Assembly: GCF_000332135.1 (NCBI RefSeq)
Contig: NZ_KB235896.1
Location: 3,305,321-3,369,320 of the forward strand
Length of the DNA: 64,000 bases
From: Anabaena sp. PCC 7108
Lineage (GTDB): Bacteria; Cyanobacteriota; Cyanobacteriia; Cyanobacteriales; Nostocaceae
Direction of reading: 5' to 3'
The position numbers were made by a program, and so were the translations under genes. Position 1 is the first letter of the stretch; every line of letters starts with the position of its first letter. Under the pieces are notes generated by a model. The model saw only the letters and a list, made by a program, of their open reading frames with translations. It had not been told where the DNA came from and did not search any database. Shown in pieces: positions 9,179 through 17,332 of the stretch.

Positions 9179-11293
9179 ATGTCTTTAGAAATTCAATTTA
9201 GAAACCTGGTTGATACCACAAGCTCAACATTAGCTGAATATGATATAGAGAAATTAGATTTTTATAGGCAGTATGAACACTATGGAATAGCTTATGACGA
9301 TTCTTTAAAAGGTGAAATAGTAGAGCTTCATCTTCAACGAGTAGTACAAGAATCTCTTTGTGGTGGCTGTGACTCTGATTTTAAGGTATCACATTTACGG
9401 AAATTAAGAGAATATTTTATTCTAAGCTATATAGTTGATAAAAAAACTTTACAGCCTTATTTGGCTATTTTAGAAAAAATTCTCTTCTTTATAACAAACG
9501 GTAGTATTTATTCTTTAGATCATGAAAATCAATGGCGAACAGCTATTCAAGCAGTTAAGGATATTAGAACTCTAGCTGGTCCGATTGCAGAACCTAGCAT
9601 GGAAGACTTTCAAGAAAGATATAAACGTCAATTTGCAGTAGGTTGTGCAGCCAAGAATTTAAAGGAAAAAGGCTATGAATTAAGTATTGAAGATGGAAAA
9701 GTAATAATGAACCCTTCAGAAAAAGAGAGATTAATCAAGCAACTTGAGGATGATATAAAATTTCTTGGTGGTATAAACGTAGTTTCTAATTTATTTGCTT
9801 GGATAGAAAATGAATATTCGTTTAATCATAAACAAGAAAGATATCATTTAGTCCGCACTTTTGACTCAAATGAGCCAAATGTACCTGTATCTTATCTTAT
9901 AAATCTTGCTGTTAAAAATCCTCTAAAATCACCTAAATTAATTTCTGGTTCTCCAGAAGATACTTGGAAAAGATTAATTGAAACTTCTAGGGAATTTGCA
10001 GCAATATTTGATGTACAGCTTTACGAACGACTTCCAATATTTTTCCAAACAATAGACACTTTAGTCAACTTTTTACAAGATATTACAGTTTATGATAGCA
10101 TATTTACTCTAACTCAATTGCGACCATCTGATGTTTTAAGAATTTTACGTGGTTTGTTTGGATGGATTGATAGAGGTTTGTTTAGAACTAAAACAGGGTT
10201 AGATTTAGATCAAATTTTTGAAGTTATAGAGACAATTATTCAATCAGCAAATCATGATAGAACACCAACTTATTATGATTTTCAATCTCTAGCATCAAAA
10301 ATGCCCAATATTTCTCACGAAAGTCTGAGAAACATCTTAGATATCCTATCACATGAGAAATCTGCTAATCACAACTTAAAATTCCCCAATGATATTTCAT
10401 CTGTAGATTTTCAATTTAAGCCTCTTTTGAAAACAAGCAATGATGAATATGTAATGTTAAATCCATCATGGTGTTCACCTGCTTTTTATCAAGCTATTAT
10501 TTCTTTTCTAAAACAAAATGAATATATAATTTCTTATATTAAACAGCAATTTGACAATAAAAGCCTTGATCAAAAAGTTGGTCATCAAATAGAAGAATTT
10601 ATTAAAGAGGAGTTTCAAAAAAAAGGAATATCTTGCAAATTCGGTAAATATAAGATTAATGGTATCCAAGGTGAATGTGACTTAGTTGTGGAAACTAAGG
10701 ATACAATAATATTTATTGAAGTTAAAAAGAAAGAATTAACGCCACAAGCCAAGGGTGGTAATCAAGTTGATATATTTCTTGATATTACTAGAAGTTTAAT
10801 AAAAGCACAAACTCAGCTTGCAGGACATGAAGAATTAATTAGGGAATCTGGTTGCTTACCGCTAAAAACTGGTTCAAGAATTGATTTAGATGGAAGAGAT
10901 GTTGCTAAAATAGCAATTACACTATCAGATTTTGGTGGACTCAATGATAGAAATGTTGTATTTTTACTCGATCTAATGATTAGGAATCAAATTGATATAA
11001 CCGATTTACTATTTCAAACAAAAGCTGATAAAGTTCAGGAGGAAATAAATGACCTTTTAAACAAACTAAATAATTTAAACTCTACTACTTCCAACTCTTC
11101 ACCTTTTTCCAACAGTTGGTTTCTTAGTGTTCCACAGTTATTAGTTTTACTTGATAACGTAAATTCTAATGAATCGCTAAAAGCAGAACTATGGAAAACA
11201 CGCAACCCATCTACAGGTACACTCGATTCTTATTTTGAATATTTTTATTTTGATAAGGTAAGGACATACAGAAATGATATACAAAGTTTATGA
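9179..11293 (+). CDS. Large protein with C-terminal PD-(D/E)XK nuclease domain, putative defence protein
   Basis: A 704-aa protein I do not recognise as a named family. The first 450 residues are mostly helical with no clear motif or membrane span. At about 465-550 there is a restriction-endonuclease-like fold: a leading helix GHQIEEFIKEEFQKKG, then GECDLVV with Asp501, a strand IIFIEVKKK with Glu514 and Lys516, and a later helix with Gln (KAQTQLAG). This is the E...D-(ExK)...Q pattern of Mrr/NERD-type nucleases, so metal-dependent DNA or RNA cleavage is the likely chemistry. The gene overlaps the next one (STAS-like) by 20 bp, implying translational coupling. The coding region is AT-rich and I see no HIP1 octamer in it, compatible with horizontal transfer. 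A two-gene defence or stress module is my inference. Confidence 0.72.
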   Translation: MSLEIQFRNLVDTTSSTLAEYDIEKLDFYRQYEHYGIAYDDSLKGEIVELHLQRVVQESLCGGCDSDFKVSHLRKLREYFILSYIVDKKTLQPYLAILEKILFFITNGSIYSLDHENQWRTAIQAVKDIRTLAGPIAEPSMEDFQERYKRQFAVGCAAKNLKEKGYELSIEDGKVIMNPSEKERLIKQLEDDIKFLGGINVVSNLFAWIENEYSFNHKQERYHLVRTFDSNEPNVPVSYLINLAVKNPLKSPKLISGSPEDTWKRLIETSREFAAIFDVQLYERLPIFFQTIDTLVNFLQDITVYDSIFTLTQLRPSDVLRILRGLFGWIDRGLFRTKTGLDLDQIFEVIETIIQSANHDRTPTYYDFQSLASKMPNISHESLRNILDILSHEKSANHNLKFPNDISSVDFQFKPLLKTSNDEYVMLNPSWCSPAFYQAIISFLKQNEYIISYIKQQFDNKSLDQKVGHQIEEFIKEEFQKKGISCKFGKYKINGIQGECDLVVETKDTIIFIEVKKKELTPQAKGGNQVDIFLDITRSLIKAQTQLAGHEELIRESGCLPLKTGSRIDLDGRDVAKIAITLSDFGGLNDRNVVFLLDLMIRNQIDITDLLFQTKADKVQEEINDLLNKLNNLNSTTSNSSPFSNSWFLSVPQLLVLLDNVNSNESLKAELWKTRNPSTGTLDSYFEYFYFDKVRTYRNDIQSL

Positions 11294-11621
11294 TATTGTA
11301 GGTGAATATGCTATCACCGTTGATGGTGGACAAAAGCTATATAATCAGATTCATCCATATTTACTAACTGGTGAAACTGTAGAGTTAGATTTTGCAGGAG
11401 TGGAAATTTTTGCACCTCCATTCGTAAATTTTGCATTTGGTCAATTGTTGAAAGATATCCCAGCAGAGAAGTTGAATCAATTACTGCAATTCACTTCTCT
11501 CAATGATGATGGGAGGGATGTTATTAAACACGTGATGGCTAATGCTAAACGTTATTACTCTGATGAAAAATATCGTACTGCTGTGGATACGGTGATTACA
11601 GATATGGCTAGAACTTTCTAA
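11274..11621 (+). CDS. STAS-like domain protein (DUF4325 type)
   Basis: A small 115-aa protein. [24 protein letters not shown] at about residues 38-61 matches the core strand-helix of the STAS-like DUF4325 family. Members are often found next to signalling ATPases or large putative effector proteins and are thought to act as regulatory switches. Its start ATG lies inside the end of the nuclease gene (20-bp overlap), so the pair is almost certainly co-translated. Its stop overlaps the convergent uvrB stop by 4 bp. The exact function is unknown. By analogy with anti-sigma antagonists it could hold or release the nuclease partner, which is inference only. Confidence 0.75.
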   Translation: MIYKVYDIVGEYAITVDGGQKLYNQIHPYLLTGETVELDFAGVEIFAPPFVNFAFGQLLKDIPAEKLNQLLQFTSLNDDGRDVIKHVMANAKRYYSDEKYRTAVDTVITDMARTF

Positions 11622-13615
11622 CGTCCCAACATTTTATCCCTTAAATGTTTAATGCGATCGCGTAATTTTGCCGCTTCTTCAAACTCCATCTTTTTCGCTG
11701 CATCTTTCATCTGTTTTTCTAACAATGTAATTAACTCAGGAATATCTTCTAAAGATAATTCATCTATATGTTCATCAACAAGTTTTAAATCACTCGCATT
11801 CAACCGCCGAGATACATCTAAAAAAGACAAAATTGCATTACCTGATTTTTTGATAATTGGTTGGGGTGTAATTCCGTGCATTTTGTTGTGTGCTATTTGA
11901 ATACCCCTTCTGCGGTCAGTTTCATCAATAGCTTTAATCATGCTTTTTGTTAAATTATCAGCATACATGATCGCCTTTCCGCGAATATGTCGGGCTGCGC
12001 GGCCAATGGTTTGAATTAAAGAACGTTCCGCACGTAAGAAACCTTCTTTATCTGCGTCCATAATTGCAACTAGAGAAACTTCTGGTAAATCCAAACCTTC
12101 TCTTAGCAAATTCACCCCAACCAACACATCAAATTTACCTTCACGTAAATCTTGTAAAATCTCAATACGTTGAATGGAATTAATCTCAGAATGCAAATAT
12201 CTGACTTTAATGGCTTTATCTTCCAAATATTCAGTTAGATCTTCCGCCATGCGTTTAGTTAAAGTAGTAATTAACGTTCTTTCGTGGCGGTCAACTCGAT
12301 CCTTAATTTCTCCTAATAAATCATCAATTTGTCCTTCTGTAGGACGAACAAAAATTTCTGGGTCAACTACTCCTGTTGGTCTAATTACTTGCTCAACTAT
12401 ATTATCTTCAGAAATTTCTAATTCCCAATTTCCAGGAGTAGCAGAAACAAAAATACATTGATTAGGCTTTTGCCAAAATTCATCTGCTTTTAAAGGACGG
12501 TTATCCGCAGCACTGGGAAGACGAAAACCATGATCAATTAATACTTTTTTTCTGGCTTGGTCGCCATTATACATTCCCCGAATTTGGGGAACAGTAACGT
12601 GAGATTCATCTATTACCAATAACCAATCTTTAGGAAAATAATCAATTAAACATTCTGGTGGTTCTCCAGCTTGTCTACCTGCTAAATGACGAGAATAGTT
12701 TTCGACACCGTTACAATATCCGACTTCTCGTAACATTTCTAAGTCGTAACGTGTGCGTTGGTCTATGCGTTGTGCTTCTACTAATTTTCCTAATTCTTCT
12801 AATGATAATTTTTGCTGTTTTAATTCTGCGGAAATATCTTCACAAGCAACATCTAAACGTTCTTCTGGGGTAACAAAGTGACGTGCAGGGTAAATATTTA
12901 CAGATTGTAAACTACTGAGAATTTCTCCAGTTACGGGGTCAATATAACGAATTGCATCAATTTCGTCACCAAAAAATTCAACGCGAATTATTCGGTCTTC
13001 ATAAGCTGGACCAATTTCTAAAACATCACCGCGAACGCGGAATTTTCCCCTACCCATTTCTATATCGTTGCGGCTATACTGCACTGATGTTAAATCGCGC
13101 AAAATCTGCCTTTGATTAACTTCCATACCAATCTGCAAAGGGATGGCTGCTTTTAAATATTGTGCCGGCATTCCTAAACCGTAAATGCAGCTAATTGAAG
13201 CCACAACAATGACATCCTTGCGTTCAAATAGAGAACGGGTGGCGGAATGTCGCAACATATCTATTTCATCATTAATCGCCGCTGTTTTTTCTATATAGGT
13301 GTCGGTGACGGGAATATAGGCTTCTGGTTGATAATAGTCGTAATAGCTGACGAAATACTCAACAGCGTTGTTGGGAAAGAATTCCCGTAATTCATTACAT
13401 AACTGCGCGGCCAGGGTTTTATTATGCGCCAATACTAAAGTCGGTTTACCGATTTTCTCAATAACTGCGGCGATAGAAAAAGTCTTACCAGTTCCCGTCG
13501 CACCGAGTAAAGTTTGGTAACGATTACCCGCTTGGATGCTGGCTACAAGTTGTGCGATCGCTTGAGGTTGATCGCCAGTTGGAGTAAAGGGAGCTTGAAG
13601 ACAAAATTCCGTCAT
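11618..13615 (-). CDS. uvrB: Excinuclease ABC subunit B
   Basis: DNA-damage recognition and helicase subunit of nucleotide excision repair, working with UvrA and UvrC. The 665-aa length is typical. Walker A is [12 protein letters not shown]. The beta-hairpin region has [12 protein letters not shown]. The DESH box ([11 protein letters not shown]), the SATPG motif, the helicase motifs [15 protein letters not shown] and QTIGRAARH, and the C-terminal UVR domain ([16 protein letters not shown]) that binds UvrC are all present. No key residue appears to be missing. It is divergent from the small repeat-protein gene, with a 281-bp shared upstream region. Confidence 0.98.
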   Translation of the reverse strand: MTEFCLQAPFTPTGDQPQAIAQLVASIQAGNRYQTLLGATGTGKTFSIAAVIEKIGKPTLVLAHNKTLAAQLCNELREFFPNNAVEYFVSYYDYYQPEAYIPVTDTYIEKTAAINDEIDMLRHSATRSLFERKDVIVVASISCIYGLGMPAQYLKAAIPLQIGMEVNQRQILRDLTSVQYSRNDIEMGRGKFRVRGDVLEIGPAYEDRIIRVEFFGDEIDAIRYIDPVTGEILSSLQSVNIYPARHFVTPEERLDVACEDISAELKQQKLSLEELGKLVEAQRIDQRTRYDLEMLREVGYCNGVENYSRHLAGRQAGEPPECLIDYFPKDWLLVIDESHVTVPQIRGMYNGDQARKKVLIDHGFRLPSAADNRPLKADEFWQKPNQCIFVSATPGNWELEISEDNIVEQVIRPTGVVDPEIFVRPTEGQIDDLLGEIKDRVDRHERTLITTLTKRMAEDLTEYLEDKAIKVRYLHSEINSIQRIEILQDLREGKFDVLVGVNLLREGLDLPEVSLVAIMDADKEGFLRAERSLIQTIGRAARHIRGKAIMYADNLTKSMIKAIDETDRRRGIQIAHNKMHGITPQPIIKKSGNAILSFLDVSRRLNASDLKLVDEHIDELSLEDIPELITLLEKQMKDAAKKMEFEEAAKLRDRIKHLRDKMLGR

Positions 13616-13896
13616 ACAGTTTTGCTGAAGATACCCTTTACCATAGTAGCTTCACCATCTGTTCCCGTGGGGCTTTAATGGTCAAACCGATAATTAGCAA
13701 TAATTTTTAACAAAATGTGACTCTTTAAATTTACTTATGTATCAGTTGTCAAGAAACTTATCTTTTAGCCTGGTTTTTTAAGGTTACACTCTTATATATA
13801 GGAAAAAATATATCTTTCCTTACTTATTGTAAAATTCACTTAATAAGCCATAGGTGTTAATTTATCAAGCGCCTGAGCTTCACAGGAGACATAACA

Positions 13897-14259
13897 GTGG
13901 AAGAAAATAACCAGAGTACTAATTTGAACACAGAAGAAGGTTCTCAGGGAACAATTATAGTTGCTGGAGAGCATCCCGCTGGCAGCAATGGCTTACAAGT
14001 CGCAGAAACATTCTCAAGCGCTGGATTACGTCCTATTGGCACAAGTAGCTTGGAAGTGGTTGAATCCTATAACGAAATGGGAATTCGTCCCATCGGTGCT
14101 AACACATTCCAAGTCGTTAGTAGTATTAACCTGTCTGGTATTCGTCCCATTGGTTCCAGTTCAATAATGGTGTCTGAAAATTATTCAGTCTTCGGTAATC
14201 GTCCAATAGCACCAAATATTGTTGATGATTCGGAAATTCTGATGGGTTTTCTAGATTAG
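13897..14259 (+). CDS. Small acidic protein of four tandem 19-residue RPIG repeats
   Basis: A 120-aa protein with no recognised family. The GTG start at 13897 is preceded by AGGAG (13883-13887) at good spacing. After a polar N-terminus come four imperfect 19-residue repeats, each of the form x-L-x-V-x-E-S-x(4)-G-(I/L)-R-P-I-G-x-(S/N). Three end in RPIG and the last in RPIA. The tail is acidic (VDDSEILMGFLD). There is no signal peptide, membrane span or Cys. Regular spacing suggests a small solenoid or repeated binding sites. It sits between uvrB (divergent) and the Hsp70 operon, followed by a strong hairpin at 14295-14340, so it is probably its own transcription unit. The function is unknown. 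Confidence 0.75.
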   Translation: MEENNQSTNLNTEEGSQGTIIVAGEHPAGSNGLQVAETFSSAGLRPIGTSSLEVVESYNEMGIRPIGANTFQVVSSINLSGIRPIGSSSIMVSENYSVFGNRPIAPNIVDDSEILMGFLD

Positions 14260-14294
14260 ATCCGATCTGAAAAGTTTTGGGCGGATATAATATT

Positions 14295-14340
14295 GCCTCT
14301 AGCACACTACGATTAAGCAGTTACGTAGTTTGCCGGAGGC
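14295..14340. terminator. Strong stem-loop after the repeat-protein gene
   Basis: The arms GCCTCTAGCACACTACG and CGTAGTTTGCCGGAGGC pair with three mismatches over 17 bp, around a 12-nt loop. It lies 36 bp after the stop codon. There is no clean U-run (ATAATTAATTT follows), so it may be a factor-assisted terminator or an mRNA 3' stabiliser. Confidence 0.5.
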
Positions 14341-14388
14341 ATAATTAATTTAAAATCATCAAGCTTTAGCAATAATTGGATTTAAATT

Positions 14389-14498
14389 TCTCGTTCCCAT
14401 ACTCTGTATGGGAATGAATTCTAGAAGGCTCTGCCTTTAATAACCGCTTGAGGCAGAGCCTCTGTGATCACATTACCAGTCAGAGACTGGGAACGAGA
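14389..14498. repeat. CTCGTTCCCA inverted-repeat element (MITE-like)
   Basis: A 110-bp element bounded by TCTCGTTCCCA and TGGGAACGAGA. The inverted ends extend imperfectly to about 27 bp. An internal hairpin is formed by AGGCTCTGCCT and AGGCAGAGCCT. I recall this terminal sequence as a common dispersed repeat in Nostoc-type genomes. No coding capacity. Confidence 0.75.
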
Positions 14499-14657
14499 TA
14501 TAGGAAATTTACGTAAATTTTCTATAGTAGGTTGTTAACTGTATATGTATTAATCTTAATAAATAGCTGGCTTCTGCCCTGAATATGTGGATAATAACGT
14601 GGCAGTCTGCCTAGAGTTTTAGAAAAATAGACATTATCAGCAGGGTGAAGATCAGCA

Positions 14658-16841
14658 ATGGTTAAAGCAATAGGAATTGATTTGGGGACAACTAACTCTG
14701 TCGCTGCTTTTAAGTTGGCAGAAGTGGAAGTAGTGACAGCAAATGATAACACGCCCCCAGAGAGGAAACTCACGCGCTCTGTAGTTGCTTACGACCAAGG
14801 TAAATTTTTAGTCGGAGAACAAGCTTACAACCAGCTACGCCATGACCCCGAAAACGTGGTTACTTCAATTAAACGGTTAATGGGTAGGGGTTTTGGTGAT
14901 TCAGCAGTAAATAAGCAAAAATCAGAATTTGGTTACAAAATTTCCCAACCGACACAGGGAACAGACAACAGCATTGCGGTGTGGGTAGGAAATCAAGAAT
15001 ACCAACCAGAGGATATTTCAGCGGAAATTCTCAAAAAAGTGGTGCAAAATGCCCAAGCTTATCGTCAAGAAATTGGTAAAATCGACCAAGCTGTAATTAC
15101 TATTCCGGCTTATTTCAACGATAAACAGCGTTATGCTACCCGCACCGCCGCACTGAAAGCTGGACTAACACCTTTGGAACTGCTACCAGAACCGACAGCA
15201 GCAGCGATATCCTACGGGTTTTCACCTAATAGCGACGATGTTAAGACGATTTTGGTTTATGACTTTGGCGGTGGGACATTTGATGCTTCAGTAATTACCG
15301 CAGCCGGAACTTCATTTATTGAACAGGGGAAAGCAGGAGATTTATGGTTAGGTGGCGATGACATCGACTCACGGCTAGTGAAGTTTGTCAAAGAGCAAGT
15401 TGCTCAACAAGAAAGAATTGGCGATATTGAGGGATTAATCGCCAAAATGCCCTACTACCAACGGGTAAGGTTTAACGCTGATTTAAAGATAGCGGTAGAA
15501 AGGGCAAAAGTAGAATTAAGTAGTTTTACAGTGGCGATGATTGCGCCTTCTACGCAATTATGTGATGAATTGGGAATTGCAATTCCCATTGAGGTGGAAA
15601 TCACCCGCGAGCAATTTGAAATCATGATTAGTGATTTGGTGGAAAATTCGCTGCAAATTTGCCGCCAAGCTTTAGAGTATGCTCAATATCATTTAGAAAT
15701 GGTAGATGTGGTGCTTTTGGTAGGTGGTTCTTCCCAAATTCCTTTGGTACAAAGCAAACTTAAACAGGCTTTTGGCGCTAATAAAGTAGTTTTGCATCCT
15801 CGGCCTATGTACGCAGTGGCTGAAGGTGCAGCGATTGTAGCGGCTGGACAAACAGATAAAGTCACCACAGTATCCCGCGATTATGCCATTAAATTAGCAG
15901 ATGGCAAGTATACAAAAGTGATTAATCGGGGTGATATTTTGCCAGTGACAACATCCCACACTTTTAAAACTATCGCTGAGGGACAACGCCTAATTCATTT
16001 TCAGTTTTTCAGTCCAGATGAAGATAATAATTATGAAAGAATTGGGGAGATGTGGTTGGGTTTAGATGAAAAGTATCCAGCCGGAACCGAAATTATAGTG
16101 TATTTAGAGTTGGATGAAAAGAACAGCGATTTGCGAATGACAGCAACTTTAAAAAATACTCCAACGGTGAAAGTTAGTTGTACTTTTTCTCGTGGTCGTT
16201 CTGATGAGAGAATATATCAAGATTTAGAAGATGCGATCGCCCAACTCAATCACCAAAACCTAACTACATTCGGTGTGGAGGAAGCGCTGAAGTTAGCAGT
16301 ACCAGTGGTGCAATTAACTAACCAAATTATTAATCCTGTCACAGGAGAAGAACGCAGCGATTTACGTCTACGGGCTGGAGAGAATTTGCAAAAATTCCAG
16401 GTTTCTATGTCTCCAGAACGTCTAGAAGCGGAAACTCAGTTGCATGAGTGCGATCGCATAGTCAGACTTTGTGGATTTATGATTCTCCAACCCCAGCAAG
16501 AACGATTGCAAAAACTCAGTCAAGAACTGGAATCTGCAATTAACAACAATAACCGCTCCGCAATGGAGTATCATAGCGAAGAAGCAAGACGAGAACTCAG
16601 CAACCTACCCGAAGAAGTACAGGTAATTCAAGCTTGTATTATCGCCATTCAACAAGCCAAAGCAGTCGCACCTACCCAAGCAAATGCGATGTCTGACAAA
16701 CTTTCCCGCATACTAACGGCGATGGAAAATAACGATAGCAACGAAGCCGAACGTTTGTTGCGTGAACTACAACCAGATGTCCAACATTGGCTAAATCAAG
16801 ATTTACCAACTAATAGCATTATCACAGGACTGACGCGATGA
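14658..16841 (+). CDS. Divergent Hsp70 (DnaK-like) protein A
   Basis: A 727-aa Hsp70-family protein. The nucleotide-binding domain (about residues 1-385) has phosphate-1 GIDLGTTNS (Asp8), the connect motif PEPTAAAISYG, phosphate-2 LVYDFGGGTFDAS (Asp202) and the adenosine motif LLVGGSSQIP. The Lys essential for hydrolysis in Hsc70 (Lys71, in AKNQ) corresponds here to Tyr57 (AYNQ). The beta substrate domain is diverged (about 390-500). The helical C-terminus lacks a canonical EEVD or DnaK tail and has a 'SNLPEEVQVIQACIIAIQQA' type coil. It is the first gene of a five-gene operon and overlaps the next gene by 4 bp. It is not the housekeeping dnaK. ATP binding is likely, and hydrolysis rate and clients are unknown. 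Confidence 0.9.
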   Translation: MVKAIGIDLGTTNSVAAFKLAEVEVVTANDNTPPERKLTRSVVAYDQGKFLVGEQAYNQLRHDPENVVTSIKRLMGRGFGDSAVNKQKSEFGYKISQPTQGTDNSIAVWVGNQEYQPEDISAEILKKVVQNAQAYRQEIGKIDQAVITIPAYFNDKQRYATRTAALKAGLTPLELLPEPTAAAISYGFSPNSDDVKTILVYDFGGGTFDASVITAAGTSFIEQGKAGDLWLGGDDIDSRLVKFVKEQVAQQERIGDIEGLIAKMPYYQRVRFNADLKIAVERAKVELSSFTVAMIAPSTQLCDELGIAIPIEVEITREQFEIMISDLVENSLQICRQALEYAQYHLEMVDVVLLVGGSSQIPLVQSKLKQAFGANKVVLHPRPMYAVAEGAAIVAAGQTDKVTTVSRDYAIKLADGKYTKVINRGDILPVTTSHTFKTIAEGQRLIHFQFFSPDEDNNYERIGEMWLGLDEKYPAGTEIIVYLELDEKNSDLRMTATLKNTPTVKVSCTFSRGRSDERIYQDLEDAIAQLNHQNLTTFGVEEALKLAVPVVQLTNQIINPVTGEERSDLRLRAGENLQKFQVSMSPERLEAETQLHECDRIVRLCGFMILQPQQERLQKLSQELESAINNNNRSAMEYHSEEARRELSNLPEEVQVIQACIIAIQQAKAVAPTQANAMSDKLSRILTAMENNDSNEAERLLRELQPDVQHWLNQDLPTNSIITGLTR

Positions 16842-17332
16842 ATACCAAGCTCAACTGTCCTGTGTGTGGTTATCAAGAAATTGAGGGTAATATTTGCCCT
16901 AACTGTGATGCTAATCTTACCCTCATTCGCACACTTCAAGATTTACCTCAACTAGAAAAACCGCTTTTACAAAGCAAATTTAGTAAATGGACTTTGACTG
17001 TAGCTCTGCTAATGTTGATCATAGGTATTGGATTAGGTGCAGGAGGCAGTTTTTTGATTTTGCAATCATCTCCTTCTACTTCCACAATAGTTAGTACCCC
17101 CAAAGCAGCTATAAATTCATCTTTGACATTGAAGCAGCCACCAAAATCAATTTTTTACACAGTTAAATCAGGAGATAGCCTGAGTTTAATTGCTGAAAAA
17201 TTTTGTGGACAAGGAACTGATTGGCAAATAATGGTTCCAGCTAACCCTTTCTTAGAAAAACGGGAAAACTACTATATAGATCCTGGGGAAAAATTAGCGA
17301 TTCCTCATAGTTGTCAGGAGAAGAATAAATGA
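16838..17332 (+). CDS. Zinc-ribbon, single-TM, LysM-domain protein
   Basis: A 164-aa protein with three parts. An N-terminal zinc ribbon uses Cys7, Cys10, Cys20 and Cys23 (CPVCGYQ...CPNC). A transmembrane helix lies at about 51-75, preceded by Lys48 and Lys50, which predicts a cytoplasmic N-terminus. A C-terminal LysM domain (about 106-156; YTVKSGDSLSLIAEKFC...DPGEKLAIP) would lie in the periplasm and could bind peptidoglycan glycan chains. The start overlaps the upstream Hsp70 stop (ATGA) and its own stop overlaps the next start (ATGA), so translation is coupled. It is the likely membrane anchor of the operon's chaperone proteins. That role is inference. Confidence 0.82.
   Translation: MNTKLNCPVCGYQEIEGNICPNCDANLTLIRTLQDLPQLEKPLLQSKFSKWTLTVALLMLIIGIGLGAGGSFLILQSSPSTSTIVSTPKAAINSSLTLKQPPKSIFYTVKSGDSLSLIAEKFCGQGTDWQIMVPANPFLEKRENYYIDPGEKLAIPHSCQEKNK

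Larger units (their letters stand above)
14260..14657. other. 398-bp gap with a hairpin and an inverted-repeat element
   Basis: This lies upstream of the Hsp70 operon. It holds the stem-loop at 14295-14340 and the CTCGTTCCCA element at 14389-14498. The last 150 bp are free of repeats and are where the operon promoter should lie. I see no convincing CIRCE-type inverted repeat, so HrcA control is not supported. Confidence 0.6.

Noticed and set aside
12174-12873. Frames opposite uvrB
   Set aside because: Antisense shadows of a clearly coding uvrB.
14658-16841. Annotation as housekeeping dnaK
   Set aside because: The catalytic Lys is Tyr, the substrate domain and tail diverge, and the operon context is atypical.
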